Assembly: GCF_020532725.1 (NCBI RefSeq)
Contig: NZ_JAJAVC010000011.1
Location: forward strand, 310,001-374,000
DNA from: Methylobacillus arboreus
GTDB taxonomy: Bacteria; Pseudomonadota; Gammaproteobacteria; Burkholderiales; Methylophilaceae
Reading direction: 5' to 3'
DNA length: 64,000 bases
The notes below the pieces were generated by a model. That model saw only the letters and a list, made by a program, of their open reading frames with translations, was not told where the DNA came from and searched no databases. The position numbers and the translations under genes were made by a program. Positions within the stretch are counted from its first letter, which is position 1; every line of letters begins with the position of its first letter. Positions 36,174 to 45,495 of this stretch are shown in pieces.

Positions 36174-37963
36174 TACCCGGTTGGAATATCCGCAGTAGCC
36201 AGATCCTGTCTCGGGAGAACTTTGCACAATTGTGCATGAATGCCGAGGTACTAGAGCAGGATGAGCGCGGTATCAAGGTACTGCAACTGGAGAACGGGCA
36301 TATCTTCAAGGTATTTCGTGTGCGCCATATCTTTAGCCTTGCCCGGGTATATTCCTATGCGCGCCAGTTCTGTCACAATGCGGATCGGCTCAAGACGCTG
36401 GCAATACCTACTGTTGAAGTCATGCAGCTGTTCCATTTCGAGGAAACCAGTGATACCGCCGTACTCTACAAGCCTTTGCCTGGACATACCTTGCGTCAAC
36501 TCAGTATGTCTAGCTTGTTGAGTCTGGAATTGATGCAGGATTTTGGCCGCTTTGTCGCGCGCTTGCATCAAGATGGCATATATTTCCGTTCCCTGCATTT
36601 CGGCAATGTGGTGAGAACCCCACAAGGGGAGTTTGGCCTGATTGATATCGCTGACCTCAATGCGTATCGGTATAGCCTAACTGAATCGCAGCGCGCCCGT
36701 AACTTCCGCCATTTGCAGCGCTATCGCGACGACTGGATGGTATTGCCGATTGCTAGCCGGAAAGCGTTTGCAGACAGCTATTTCTCAACCAGTCAATTAC
36801 CGGCCAAGATGGAATCCATCCTCAGGCCGAATTTCAATTCTTGTCCGGCGGTTGATATGTACGTTCTGCACATCTGTCACAGCTATTACCCGCCTTTTCT
36901 TGATTGCGCCCGTCAATATGCTGCCTTGTTCAAAGATAGCCCTTACAAGGTTGTAACCGTCTATCTTACCGGCAGGCCTGATCCCGAAGTCGAGCGGGGT
37001 AGTGCCTCTGATGAAGTGATTTTCCTCGGATATAGCAGCAAGCAAGTGAGAGGACTCAAACTGGGGGCGATTGCGCGTATCCGTAAGCTGGTAAAAAGTC
37101 GGAACTTTGCATTTTGTATTGCCCACCGCGCCAAACCAACCTATGTGGCTTTGCTGGCGACCAATTTGCCAGTGGTGAGCGTACACCACAACTACAATGA
37201 CTTCGGACGTGTTTCGCGTCGCCTGTTGGTCAATCTTTGCCGGAAACGCTTATTGATGCTCTGTGTATCAAACTCTGTCCGTGATGAAATGCGCCGACAT
37301 CTCAGGCATTGGCCTGCCGAGCAAATCCAGACGTTGTATAACCGTATCGACCTTGATGCGGTAAAGCAGTCCTTGTTGCCAAGAGGGCAGGCGCGTCAGG
37401 TTCTTGAGTTGGATGATGATGCCTATGTCATTGCCAATGTCGGGCGCTTGCATCGGGACAAGGATCAAGCCACCTTGCTGCGCGGATTTTCGCAGGCATT
37501 GCCTAGTTTGCCTGCAAATGCATTGCTCCTCATTTTGGGTAAAGGGCCGCTTGAGCAGGAGCTTAAGGCACTAGCCAAGACACTGGAGATTGCTGAAAAG
37601 GTCAGGTTCGCAGGACAGGTGCCGGATGCCAGACGTTATTTCAAGGCATTCGACTTGTTTGTATTGGCCTCGGATCACGAGCCCTTCGGCATGGTCTTGC
37701 TTGAGGCCATGGCGGCTGAATTGCCTATCATCTGTAGCGATAGCGGAGGAGGGGCCGAGGTAGTTAGGGATTTTGCCAAATTTTTTACATTGGGCAATGA
37801 GGAATCGCTGTCCAAAGCAATGGTGGAGGTTGTGACAGCCATTGACGAGTATCCGCTAAAGACGTCATCTGAGATATTGTCGAGTAAGTTTTCGGACGAT
37901 GCGGCAAGAGTTAGATTCTTTCAGTTAATCAATACATCATGGATGATCGACAAAAAACGATAA
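36164..37963 (+). CDS. Fusion of a degenerate LPS kinase-like domain and a GT4 glycosyltransferase
   Basis: A 599-residue protein with two parts. Residues 1 to about 225 have a WaaP/toluene-tolerance-protein-like kinase fold. The loop near residue 140 reads YFRSLHFGNVV, so the usual catalytic HxD is replaced by FRS, and the later metal motif is LIDIADL. Residues about 230-595 are a GT-B glycosyltransferase: HICHSYYPPF at the start, VGRLHRDKDQATLL, LILGKGPLEQELKAL, and the donor motif EPFGMVLLEAMAAELPIIC near residue 506. It overlaps both neighbours (10 bp and 25 bp). It is inferred to build the outer part of the core. The kinase half may be inactive, regulatory, or use a non-standard residue. 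Confidence 0.8.
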   Translation: MQLIPGWNIRSSQILSRENFAQLCMNAEVLEQDERGIKVLQLENGHIFKVFRVRHIFSLARVYSYARQFCHNADRLKTLAIPTVEVMQLFHFEETSDTAVLYKPLPGHTLRQLSMSSLLSLELMQDFGRFVARLHQDGIYFRSLHFGNVVRTPQGEFGLIDIADLNAYRYSLTESQRARNFRHLQRYRDDWMVLPIASRKAFADSYFSTSQLPAKMESILRPNFNSCPAVDMYVLHICHSYYPPFLDCARQYAALFKDSPYKVVTVYLTGRPDPEVERGSASDEVIFLGYSSKQVRGLKLGAIARIRKLVKSRNFAFCIAHRAKPTYVALLATNLPVVSVHHNYNDFGRVSRRLLVNLCRKRLLMLCVSNSVRDEMRRHLRHWPAEQIQTLYNRIDLDAVKQSLLPRGQARQVLELDDDAYVIANVGRLHRDKDQATLLRGFSQALPSLPANALLLILGKGPLEQELKALAKTLEIAEKVRFAGQVPDARRYFKAFDLFVLASDHEPFGMVLLEAMAAELPIICSDSGGGAEVVRDFAKFFTLGNEESLSKAMVEVVTAIDEYPLKTSSEILSSKFSDDAARVRFFQLINTSWMIDKKR

Positions 37964-38967
37964 CTGCCCGTATTGCGCTGGTATCATTCAGTTCCTTAGG
38001 TGATGGGTTGGTCTATTACATGCTGGCAGAGAATCTACGGCAACATGGATATGACATTACTTTGTATGGAGACATTGCCTACCAGTTACGCGATTGGATG
38101 CCTCACTTAAAAGTCAGGCCATACCCGGTTGATGGTAAGTTTGATGTTGCCATGAGCCAATATCATCATGTCATCATGAGCCCGCCCAATTCGCTTCGTA
38201 GAGTTTTATCTGGGGAGTATCTGGAACAGGCCAAGAGAAAATGGCTTTTGCTATGCCAGAAAGCGCCGCAGGCATGGTGCTATGATCATTTAATCCAAGA
38301 CCTCAAGCAAAAACTTCCCGCAAGCGTGTTTTCCCAGCTTGAGCCAATGCTGGCTTGCGGGTCGTCGATTCGCTTCAGGAAATTTCCCCGAGGCAGCTCT
38401 CTAGTTGATGTCTGTGTAGCCTTTATGCGAGAGAGGCTGGGGTTGCAGCATGCAACGAGAGATGTCAGCTTGCATGCGCCGGAACACCTGATATATAGGC
38501 GCCATCCTCAGCGCGTGGTCATTAGTCCGGATTCTGCCTGGCCGGAAAAAAAAGACTGGATGCCATCGTCTTTCGTGAAAACTGCAAGATTATTGCAGGC
38601 ACATGGGTATCAACCAGTATTCACTGTCGCGCCGCTCAATCATCAGCGTTGGGACGAAATTCTTCAGGGCGAATTCATGCATGCAAAGTTCAGCAATATT
38701 AATGAGCTTGCTTCGTTTATTTATGAATCAGGGGCTCTCATTTGCAATGACTCGGGCAGCGGGCATCTTGCTTCAATCCTGCGTGTTCCGGTAGTGACCG
38801 TTTATCGCAAGCGTAACCGTGAGTTTTTATGGCGTCCAAGTTGGGGTAAAGGGATCGTTGTAACCCCGCGGTTTGTATTGCCATGGTTAGGAGAAGATAT
38901 TTGGCGTCCTTTCATTCGTCCTGTTGATGTATTGCGTGCTTTACAAGAGTTGATCCAGAAAAAATAG
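37939..38967 (+). CDS. GT9 (heptosyltransferase-like) glycosyltransferase
   Basis: A 342-residue protein of the ADP-heptose:LPS heptosyltransferase fold. The N-terminal IALVSFSSLGDGLVYYMLAE corresponds to the GDxL/V helix region. The C-terminal ICNDSGSGHLASILRVPVVTVYRKRN is the GT9 donor-binding motif. It is divergent from WaaC and WaaF, so a third heptose or other heptose-like transfer is possible but not shown. It overlaps the fusion gene by 25 bp. Base composition starts to become more AT-rich here than in the first half of the LPS locus. Confidence 0.75.
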   Translation: MDDRQKTITARIALVSFSSLGDGLVYYMLAENLRQHGYDITLYGDIAYQLRDWMPHLKVRPYPVDGKFDVAMSQYHHVIMSPPNSLRRVLSGEYLEQAKRKWLLLCQKAPQAWCYDHLIQDLKQKLPASVFSQLEPMLACGSSIRFRKFPRGSSLVDVCVAFMRERLGLQHATRDVSLHAPEHLIYRRHPQRVVISPDSAWPEKKDWMPSSFVKTARLLQAHGYQPVFTVAPLNHQRWDEILQGEFMHAKFSNINELASFIYESGALICNDSGSGHLASILRVPVVTVYRKRNREFLWRPSWGKGIVVTPRFVLPWLGEDIWRPFIRPVDVLRALQELIQKK

Positions 38968-38993
38968 ATGCTCACCAAAGTAAAGGTCTAGCC

Positions 38994-40049
38994 ATGAAAA
39001 AACTATTGATTCTTGATGGTATCTCAGGGGTACCCTTGGGCGGGGATTTGAAACGTGCTTTTCTAAATATAGGCATCAATGCTGAATATTATGATTTGGC
39101 AAAAATACCGCGGATTGCGCTTTATGGCGTTAAATCCGGACTCGCTAAATTGGCGAACAGAATGCAGGATAAAAGCGGGGATACGTTTTTCTATCTGCCC
39201 AAAGGGGATCAGAAAACGATTGAGCGACTGATACAGGAAAGCAGGCCCGATGTAATTCTGGTAGTTGGTTTTCTATACAAATTCATTGATCCAGCAGTAC
39301 TACGCTCATTGGCAGACCAGCATCACGCAGATTTGTATTTGTATGATACCGATAGTTGTAATTTGTACACCAAGCGTCGAGAGTTTGTTTTCTTCCTCGA
39401 GCGTGAACTGCCGGTGTATAAAAAGATATTCTCATGTTCGAAAGTGACCGCTGATTTTTTCAAGAAAACCAGGAAACTGGATGCAAGTTTTGCCCCATTT
39501 GGCTCGAATTTTATTGCATCTCCAACAACATCAGATGATAACAAGGCCCAAGATGTTGTGTTCGTTGGAAGTGGTGATTTGCGTAGAATCCTGGTGCTGG
39601 AGAGCATTCGTGAGCATGTGTCGATTTTTGGGAATCGGTGGAAACGCAATTTCCCGTTAATGTCCAAGGTGCTGATTGAGCGAGTGGATGACCGTCCTGT
39701 ATGGGGGGATGAGCTGTATAAATTGTTGACCAGTGCCAAGATTGTGCTGAATATTACTCGCGGTCCTTATTATGCGGCAGGGACAGGGATTAATTTACGA
39801 ATCTTTGAGGCTTTGGCCGCAGGTTGTTTTCTCATGACCGATTATTGCGATGAGATCGCTGGGTTATTCAAACCGGGCGAAGAAATCGAAACCTTTAATG
39901 GGCCAGTGGAATTGCAGGAAAAAGTGCGTTTTTATCTGGACCACCCCGAGCAAAGAATGCAAATTGCCAAGCATGGTCATGAAGCATTTCTCAAGCATTT
40001 TTCCTGGGAGCATCGGGCGCGAGCGATGCTGGAAACCATGCAGTCTTGA
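38994..40049 (+). CDS. Glycosyltransferase, CgeB/GT1-like
   Basis: A 351-residue GT-B protein. The C-terminal half has TRGPYYAAGTGINLRIFEA followed by LAAGCFLMTDYCDEIAGLF, and a helical tail of the kind HPEQRMQIAKHGHEAFLKHFSWEHRA, typical of the Glyco_trans_1_2/CgeB group. The N-terminal half (LILDGISGVPLGGDLKRAF) lacks a clear acceptor motif. ATG 38994 lies 26 bp after the GT9 gene, so it is the last gene of this plus-strand run. AT-rich composition suggests recent acquisition. Donor and acceptor are unknown. It converges on waaL with 13 bp between stops. Confidence 0.78.
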   Translation: MKKLLILDGISGVPLGGDLKRAFLNIGINAEYYDLAKIPRIALYGVKSGLAKLANRMQDKSGDTFFYLPKGDQKTIERLIQESRPDVILVVGFLYKFIDPAVLRSLADQHHADLYLYDTDSCNLYTKRREFVFFLERELPVYKKIFSCSKVTADFFKKTRKLDASFAPFGSNFIASPTTSDDNKAQDVVFVGSGDLRRILVLESIREHVSIFGNRWKRNFPLMSKVLIERVDDRPVWGDELYKLLTSAKIVLNITRGPYYAAGTGINLRIFEALAAGCFLMTDYCDEIAGLFKPGEEIETFNGPVELQEKVRFYLDHPEQRMQIAKHGHEAFLKHFSWEHRARAMLETMQS

Positions 40050-40062
40050 TGTGTATGAACCT

Positions 40063-41238
40063 TTAAGGTTGCGTTAACTTTGCCCTGGCTGCTTGGTGTA
40101 ATTGCTGTGAAATCAGTAATGCCAGTGGCAGGTGGAATACCAGCCAGCGCTGGTTAGGGCTGTGAACCAGGCTGCTGCCGTCAAAACAGAGTCCTGCCAC
40201 ACCCGCAATAAAATACCAAGCAGCCCATGACTGGGTTTGATAGCCCTTGATGGCAGCCCAGAAGGTAAGCATGACTAAAGGAATGAGGCCAATAAGGCCT
40301 GCCTTATAAAACTGGGTCACAAATACACTGTGCGGGTGCACCATTGTGAAACCATCATGCGAAATGTACTGGAATGCGTGATCAGGCCCGCATCCCAGCA
40401 AGAGGCCGCAGCGCAAGGTTTCTGTAATATATCCTGTCCAAATCTCTGGACGATAGACATTCCGGGATAGCAGGCTGTCGCCGATAGAAGTAAATGCAAA
40501 TAAGCACACAACGGCGAGCAGTGCAGCCAAACTGGTCCCTGCAATAGCAAGCTGGGTCTGGCGGGAATTGAGGTGATGCCGATAAAGGCTGATATAGGTT
40601 ATTAGGCTGATGACAGCCCAGATGACCAGGATGCTGCGAGTTTGCAGGAGGGTGAGGCTAACGCCTAATACCAATATATGAGCAAGCAATACGCTGCGAT
40701 ATTTTTTTGCTTGCATACCCAGTAGTGTAATGATTGCGAGCATGCCTCCCATGGCATTGGTGGCATAGATGACATTTTCCAGTTTTGAACTAAGGTCTCC
40801 CAGGCGATCTCCCGGGATCCATCTTCCTTGATGGTATTGCCAAAGCATATTGAAAATTACATATGCAATGATCAGGCCCAAATATCCCCAGGAGGCGATG
40901 TAAGCAGTGCGGTCATTGATTTCTGGCAACCTTGCGACGGCAATGAAGAACAGCAGGACAATCAGGCTGAATTTGGCTTGCCGGAGCGGATCACCGCTAC
41001 CTAGGAATGCAGCCAGTACCAAGCTCAGGATGACGAACAGTAAACCTTGCGCCAGTCGATTGCTGAATAGCCTCTTGATGTCGCTGAAGCGCAATGAGAT
41101 CAAGGCGGGAAGGAATAAAATCAGGTAACTTACATTGTTGTGCGCTTGGGAGCCTGAGACCACTAAAAAGCTGATCATCCAGACACCTACTGCGTATAAG
41201 GCAAAAGTAGGGCTGCGTAAAAATTCAATAAATTTCAT
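40063..41238 (-). CDS. waaL: O-antigen ligase WaaL-like membrane protein
   Basis: A 391-residue inner-membrane protein with ten or more hydrophobic helices and a large periplasmic loop. The Wzy_C/WaaL region includes GCGPDHAFQYISHDGFTM and VHPHSVFVTQFYKAGLIGL, with the conserved histidine region of ligases. It would transfer a polymer or oligosaccharide from undecaprenyl diphosphate to the finished core. It is the last gene of the minus-strand heptose operon and its start overlaps the stop of the GT4 gene (41238). Wzy polymerases look alike, but the neighbourhood favours the ligase. Confidence 0.78.
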   Translation of the reverse strand: MKFIEFLRSPTFALYAVGVWMISFLVVSGSQAHNNVSYLILFLPALISLRFSDIKRLFSNRLAQGLLFVILSLVLAAFLGSGDPLRQAKFSLIVLLFFIAVARLPEINDRTAYIASWGYLGLIIAYVIFNMLWQYHQGRWIPGDRLGDLSSKLENVIYATNAMGGMLAIITLLGMQAKKYRSVLLAHILVLGVSLTLLQTRSILVIWAVISLITYISLYRHHLNSRQTQLAIAGTSLAALLAVVCLFAFTSIGDSLLSRNVYRPEIWTGYITETLRCGLLLGCGPDHAFQYISHDGFTMVHPHSVFVTQFYKAGLIGLIPLVMLTFWAAIKGYQTQSWAAWYFIAGVAGLCFDGSSLVHSPNQRWLVFHLPLALLISQQLHQAARAKLTQP

Positions 41239-42383
41239 TAGCTCATATTTTTCTTTAAGTGGCTTTCAATCAATGTACGGTAGTTGAAGCGGTAAGTGTC
41301 AATACTGTGATGATTTGAAAGGAACCGAAATGCTTGTTGTCCCTTGTTCTCTAACTCGGATGCATCAAGCGTCGCATATTCTGTGAGTGCTTGTGTTAAC
41401 GCATCAATATCCTCAGGCGCTACCGTTATTCCTCCAGCGCCAACGATCACATCGTGCATTTCAGGAATGTCTGAAGCGATAACCGGCAGGTGGCCACTGA
41501 TGCCTTCCATCAGCGCGAGTGGCAGCCCTTCTTTTAATGATGGCATTGCCCAAATATCGAAGGCTCTAACGTATTGCAAGGCATTTTCTCGAAATCCAAG
41601 CAAGTGGACTTTGTCATTTAGTCCCAGAGATGCGATCTGATTTCTTAGGTTTTGCTCTTCCGGGCCTTTGCCGATGATGCCAATGTGCAGATCAGGAAAT
41701 TGGTGCTGAATGTTTGCTAATGCCGCAATCAGGAAACGATGACCCTTCCGTGCAAAAAGCTGCCCAATAGCACCAACAATGAGTTTGTCTTGAGGAAGGT
41801 TGAGTGCTTGCCGTGCACCTTGTTTGTCCAATTGGGATGCTTCAGCTTTGGTGATGTCGATCGCATTGGGGATTGCATGCGTATTATGTTCATTGAATCC
41901 GCTTTTATACGCTATCAAGCAATTCTTTACAGCATCGGATACACCGACAAAATGCCAGTGTTTGTCAGTCAGCAGTCTGACTTGGAACCTGCGGTAGGGA
42001 CGGTGATACTCATTCAGAACATGTGAGACCCCAACGCACAATGGGATATGCAGTATTTTATTAAGTTGCAGCACCATGCTAACCACTTTGAAACGGTTGC
42101 AGATGACGACATCAAATTGGTTTGCCTTGCAGAACTTGTAGAGTTGCCAAAGAGCGCTGAGCCTGAGCCCGTGCATCTTTGTGTCGGGAAGTTCAAAATA
42201 GTGCTCATGCTCGGCAATACTGTGTGGTTGGCTCCCTGTAGGTTTCCCCGAGAGATAAGCACAAGTGACCTCAAATTGGTCTGTTGGCAGGCTTTTGACA
42301 ATTTGCTCCCCAAGGTCGGAAACATCGTTTGTTTTGACGTTGTAATCTGGATGAAGCTGTAAAACTTTTATTCGTTGTTTCAT
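41238..42383 (-). CDS. GT4 glycosyltransferase
   Basis: A 381-residue glycosyltransferase with N-terminal KVLQLHPDYNVKTNDVSDLGEQIV and C-terminal GAIGQLFARKGHRFLI, IIGKGPEEQNLR and the donor motif MPSLKEGLPLALMEGISGHLPVIA. I chose ATG 42383, which overlaps the waaF stop by ATGA, rather than a longer frame starting inside waaF. It is inferred to add a sugar to the outer core before ligation by the neighbouring waaL product. Sugar specificity cannot be told. Composition is slightly more AT-rich than waaF. Confidence 0.85.
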   Translation of the reverse strand: MKQRIKVLQLHPDYNVKTNDVSDLGEQIVKSLPTDQFEVTCAYLSGKPTGSQPHSIAEHEHYFELPDTKMHGLRLSALWQLYKFCKANQFDVVICNRFKVVSMVLQLNKILHIPLCVGVSHVLNEYHRPYRRFQVRLLTDKHWHFVGVSDAVKNCLIAYKSGFNEHNTHAIPNAIDITKAEASQLDKQGARQALNLPQDKLIVGAIGQLFARKGHRFLIAALANIQHQFPDLHIGIIGKGPEEQNLRNQIASLGLNDKVHLLGFRENALQYVRAFDIWAMPSLKEGLPLALMEGISGHLPVIASDIPEMHDVIVGAGGITVAPEDIDALTQALTEYATLDASELENKGQQAFRFLSNHHSIDTYRFNYRTLIESHLKKNMS

Positions 42384-43417
42384 TGGCCGGAAGGTGTTGA
42401 AGATAGCAGTTCTGAAATAACTACTTGAGGCAGAATTTGTTTTAAGCAATTCAAATGCCCCAACGGACATTTGCGCTGAAAGCATGGGCTGCATTCCAAC
42501 CCGAGATATTCGATCACAGCCTTGCTGGTCATTGGCGGTGTGTGGTGCGGGTCTGAGGAGCCGTAAATGGCCACTAATTTTTTATCCAATGCGGCTGCGA
42601 CATGCATTAGGCCGGAGTCATTGCTGACCACGGCATCGCAGAGCGACATCAGGTCGATGGCATCTCCGAGCTTGGTTCTTCCACCCAAGTCCAGGCAAAT
42701 CATATTGCTCAGACGATTGATTTGGGCGGTGAAAGGGACATCCTTCTCAGAACCAAACAGCCAGACTGCCCAGCCCCTGGCATGCGCAGCCCTTGCAACC
42801 TCGGCATAATATTCGATTGGCCAGCGTTTGGCCTCGCCATATTCTGCCCCTGGGCAAAGCCCGAGGATCGGCGTTTGCGGTTGGGATATGCCTAGTTTTT
42901 GCAAGCAAGCAACGGCATTGTCACGGTTGGCAACCAAACTTGGGTTCGGGATCGGACTGGTAGATGCGGTATGTTTCGTCATTCCCAGTGCAACGAAGCG
43001 GTCTACAGTGCGGGGCAGCTTAGTTTTATCCAGGGGACGAATGTCATTGAGCAGGCCATAACGCATTTCACCCAGGAAACCCGTGCGCTGCTTGATACCG
43101 GTTGCGGCAGGCAGTATCGCGGATTTCAAGGAGTTGGTAAGCATGATGGATTGGGTGTAGTGGCGCTCTTTCAGGCTGCGCCCAAAGCGGATGCGCTCCT
43201 TCAGTGCAAGCTCACCATGCTTGAAGGGCAGGGCGATGCCTGCACTAACCTCAGGCATGCGGTCCAGCAGCGGTAGCGTCCAGGCCGGAGCGGCAACCTC
43301 AATCTCGCAATCGGGGTTTTGCTGTTTCAGGGTTTTGAACAGGCTTTGCGCAAGCACCATATCGCCTACCCAGGAAGGGCCCATGACCAGAATTTTATCT
43401 TTATGGGCCTCTGCCAT
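42380..43417 (-). CDS. waaF: LPS heptosyltransferase II
   Basis: A 345-residue GT9 enzyme that adds heptose II to heptose I from ADP-heptose. The N-terminal KILVMGPSWVGDMVLAQSL is the WaaF signature, and GLCPGAEYGEAKRWP, SLCDAVVSNDSGLMHVAAAL and YGSSDPHHTPP follow. The start at 43417 overlaps the hldE stop (TGATG). A longer frame to 43495 lies within hldE and was rejected. waaF is here separated from waaC by about 17 kb, unlike the adjacent pair seen in enterobacteria. Confidence 0.95.
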   Translation of the reverse strand: MAEAHKDKILVMGPSWVGDMVLAQSLFKTLKQQNPDCEIEVAAPAWTLPLLDRMPEVSAGIALPFKHGELALKERIRFGRSLKERHYTQSIMLTNSLKSAILPAATGIKQRTGFLGEMRYGLLNDIRPLDKTKLPRTVDRFVALGMTKHTASTSPIPNPSLVANRDNAVACLQKLGISQPQTPILGLCPGAEYGEAKRWPIEYYAEVARAAHARGWAVWLFGSEKDVPFTAQINRLSNMICLDLGGRTKLGDAIDLMSLCDAVVSNDSGLMHVAAALDKKLVAIYGSSDPHHTPPMTSKAVIEYLGLECSPCFQRKCPLGHLNCLKQILPQVVISELLSSTPSGQ

Positions 43418-44901
43418 CAGGATGCGAGTTTCTGGATGATGTTGCTGGTGCTGCGGCCGGGTACGACATCGATCAGGGCGACCTTGCCGCCCCATGACTT
43501 GACTTCTGCGCCGCCCACTACCTGATCTTCGGTATAGTCGCTGCCCTTGACGATAACATCCGGACGCACGGCCTTGATCAGCTCCATCGGTGTGTCTTCA
43601 TCAAACAGGATGACTGCATCCACGGACTCCAGCGCGGCCAGCACCCGTGCGCGGTCGGATTCGTGGATGACGGGACGGCTTGGTCCCTTGAGCGCGCCGA
43701 CTGAGCGGTCGGTATTGAGGCCCAGCACCAAGCGGTCACCGGTTTTGTGTGCGGCTTCCAGGTAGGTGACGTGGCCTGCGTGCAGAAGGTCGAAACAACC
43801 ATTGGTGAAGACGATGCGTTCACCCTGCTGACGCCAGGTTTTCACTCGGGCGAGCAGGGTTTCCAGCGTGGGGCAGACTTTGTCTGCCTGGGCTGCGGAC
43901 TGCTGCGAATGCAGCTCGCTTTCAAGTTCGGCCTTGCTGATGGGCACGGTGCCGACCTTGCCCACCACGATGCCGGCAGCGATATTAGCGAGTTCAATGG
44001 CGTCATGCAATGGGAGGCCATGGGCCAAGCCTGCGGTCAGGGTGGCGATCACGGTATCGCCAGCGCCAGAAACGTCGTATACCTGGCGAGCCGTGGCTGC
44101 CAGATGGGCGCTGCCGTGGTTATCCAGCACGCTGATCCCTTCCTCACCGCGTGTGACGGCCAGGAATTCGAGGTTGAGCGTCTTACGTAACTGCTCTGCC
44201 GAAGCGAGCAGGGTGGCGTTGTCAGTGATCGACAGATTGCAGGCTTCAGTGGTTTCACGTTTATTGGGAGTGAGGCCAGTTGCGCCTCGATATTTGCTGT
44301 AATCGCGCCCTTTCGGGTCAACCAGGACGGGAATGCCGGCTTCACGCGCCTGATGAATCACAAACTGGCTCAGCGTTTCACTGAGGACGCCTTTGGCATA
44401 GTCGGATAGGATAATGGCTGCCGGGCGCTCTGCAAGCGCAGTGGCAATGGTCGCTTGTAGGGCAGAATGCTCTTCTGCCGTGAGTGCCGAAGCATCTTCT
44501 TGATCTAGGCGCATCATTTGCTGGTGTCCACCCAGAATGCGCGTCTTGGTGATGGTCGGTCTTTGCCGGCTGTGATGGATATATTGCGTATCCACGTCAA
44601 TGTGCTTCATCAGGCTGAGCAGGGTTGCGGCCTCATTGTCTTCACCTATCACCCCCGCAATTTTAGTCTTGATGCCCAGGCCGACCAGGTTTGCCGCTAC
44701 ATTGGCAGCGCCGCCAGCCCGTTCGTCCTGCGACGTGAGGAGCACAACCGGAACAGGCGCTTCAGGCGAGATACGTTGTACATCGCCGAACAGGTAGCGA
44801 TCCAGCATAAGGTCGCCAACGACCAGGACCCACACGGGATCGTGACCAAAATGATGTTGAATAGTATTGAGGAAAGACTCGCGTGTATTGAGTGTCGTCA
44901 T
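43417..44901 (-). CDS. hldE: Bifunctional heptose-7-phosphate kinase/heptose-1-phosphate adenylyltransferase
   Basis: A 494-residue two-domain enzyme of ADP-heptose synthesis. Residues 1 to about 330 are a ribokinase-fold kinase (VVGDLMLDRYLFGDVQRISPEAPVPVV, and the GAGDTVIATLTAGLA anion hole). Residues from about 355 are a nucleotidyltransferase (VFTNGCFDLLHAGHVTYLEAA with HxGH). It makes heptose 1,7-bisphosphate, and later ADP-heptose from heptose 1-phosphate. The GmhB bisphosphatase acting between the two steps is not in this window. The operon neighbours gmhA and hldD provide the preceding and following steps. Confidence 0.97.
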   Translation of the reverse strand: MTTLNTRESFLNTIQHHFGHDPVWVLVVGDLMLDRYLFGDVQRISPEAPVPVVLLTSQDERAGGAANVAANLVGLGIKTKIAGVIGEDNEAATLLSLMKHIDVDTQYIHHSRQRPTITKTRILGGHQQMMRLDQEDASALTAEEHSALQATIATALAERPAAIILSDYAKGVLSETLSQFVIHQAREAGIPVLVDPKGRDYSKYRGATGLTPNKRETTEACNLSITDNATLLASAEQLRKTLNLEFLAVTRGEEGISVLDNHGSAHLAATARQVYDVSGAGDTVIATLTAGLAHGLPLHDAIELANIAAGIVVGKVGTVPISKAELESELHSQQSAAQADKVCPTLETLLARVKTWRQQGERIVFTNGCFDLLHAGHVTYLEAAHKTGDRLVLGLNTDRSVGALKGPSRPVIHESDRARVLAALESVDAVILFDEDTPMELIKAVRPDVIVKGSDYTEDQVVGGAEVKSWGGKVALIDVVPGRSTSNIIQKLAS

Positions 44902-44912
44902 GTCAAAATATT

Positions 44913-45476
44913 TTAGTCAGCTTCAACCAGGTCACACAGGCTGTGCCCGATCAGGATGTGCGCTTCCTGGATGCGGGGCGTGTCACTGGTCGGCATGATC
45001 AATACCTGGTCGCACAGGCCGGCTAGCTTGCCGCCGGTGCCGCCTGTCATGCCTATAGTCACTGCACCGATTTCACGGGCTTTTTCAATGCCTGCCACCA
45101 CGTTCTTGCTGTTGCCAGAAGTGGAAAAACCAATGACGAGGTCATGCGGCGTACAGAGCGCCTCGACCTGGCGCGAGAAAATGAAATCGAAGCCATAGTC
45201 ATTGCCTACCGAAGTGAGGATGGATGTGTCGGTGGTCAGTGCAATGGCTGGCAGGCCACGGCGCTCCTTTTTGTAGCGGCCTACGATCTCGGCGGCGATA
45301 TGCTGGCTGTCTGCCGCGCTGCCGCCGTTGCCGAACAGCAGGATTTTGCCGCCGCGCGCCAGGCAGGCGCGCATGGCCTCGGCCACGGCGGCAATTTCGG
45401 GCAGCAGCGGTTCCAGCGCCGCAATCACGGCCTGGTGTTCGCTAATGGCTTGTTTCAGTGTGTCAACAGCGCTCAT
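44913..45476 (-). CDS. gmhA: Sedoheptulose-7-phosphate isomerase
   Basis: A 187-residue SIS-domain isomerase that converts sedoheptulose 7-phosphate to D-glycero-D-manno-heptose 7-phosphate, the first step of ADP-heptose synthesis. [21 protein letters not shown], the family signature, and [17 protein letters not shown] are present, as is the C-terminal [19 protein letters not shown] 45476 follows AGGAGAA; the longer frame to 45536 overlaps hldD and was rejected. It lies 19 bp after hldD and 11 bp before hldE. Confidence 0.95.
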   Translation of the reverse strand: MSAVDTLKQAISEHQAVIAALEPLLPEIAAVAEAMRACLARGGKILLFGNGGSAADSQHIAAEIVGRYKKERRGLPAIALTTDTSILTSVGNDYGFDFIFSRQVEALCTPHDLVIGFSTSGNSKNVVAGIEKAREIGAVTIGMTGGTGGKLAGLCDQVLIMPTSDTPRIQEAHILIGHSLCDLVEAD

Positions 45477-45495
45477 GATGTTCTCCTGGATAGGC

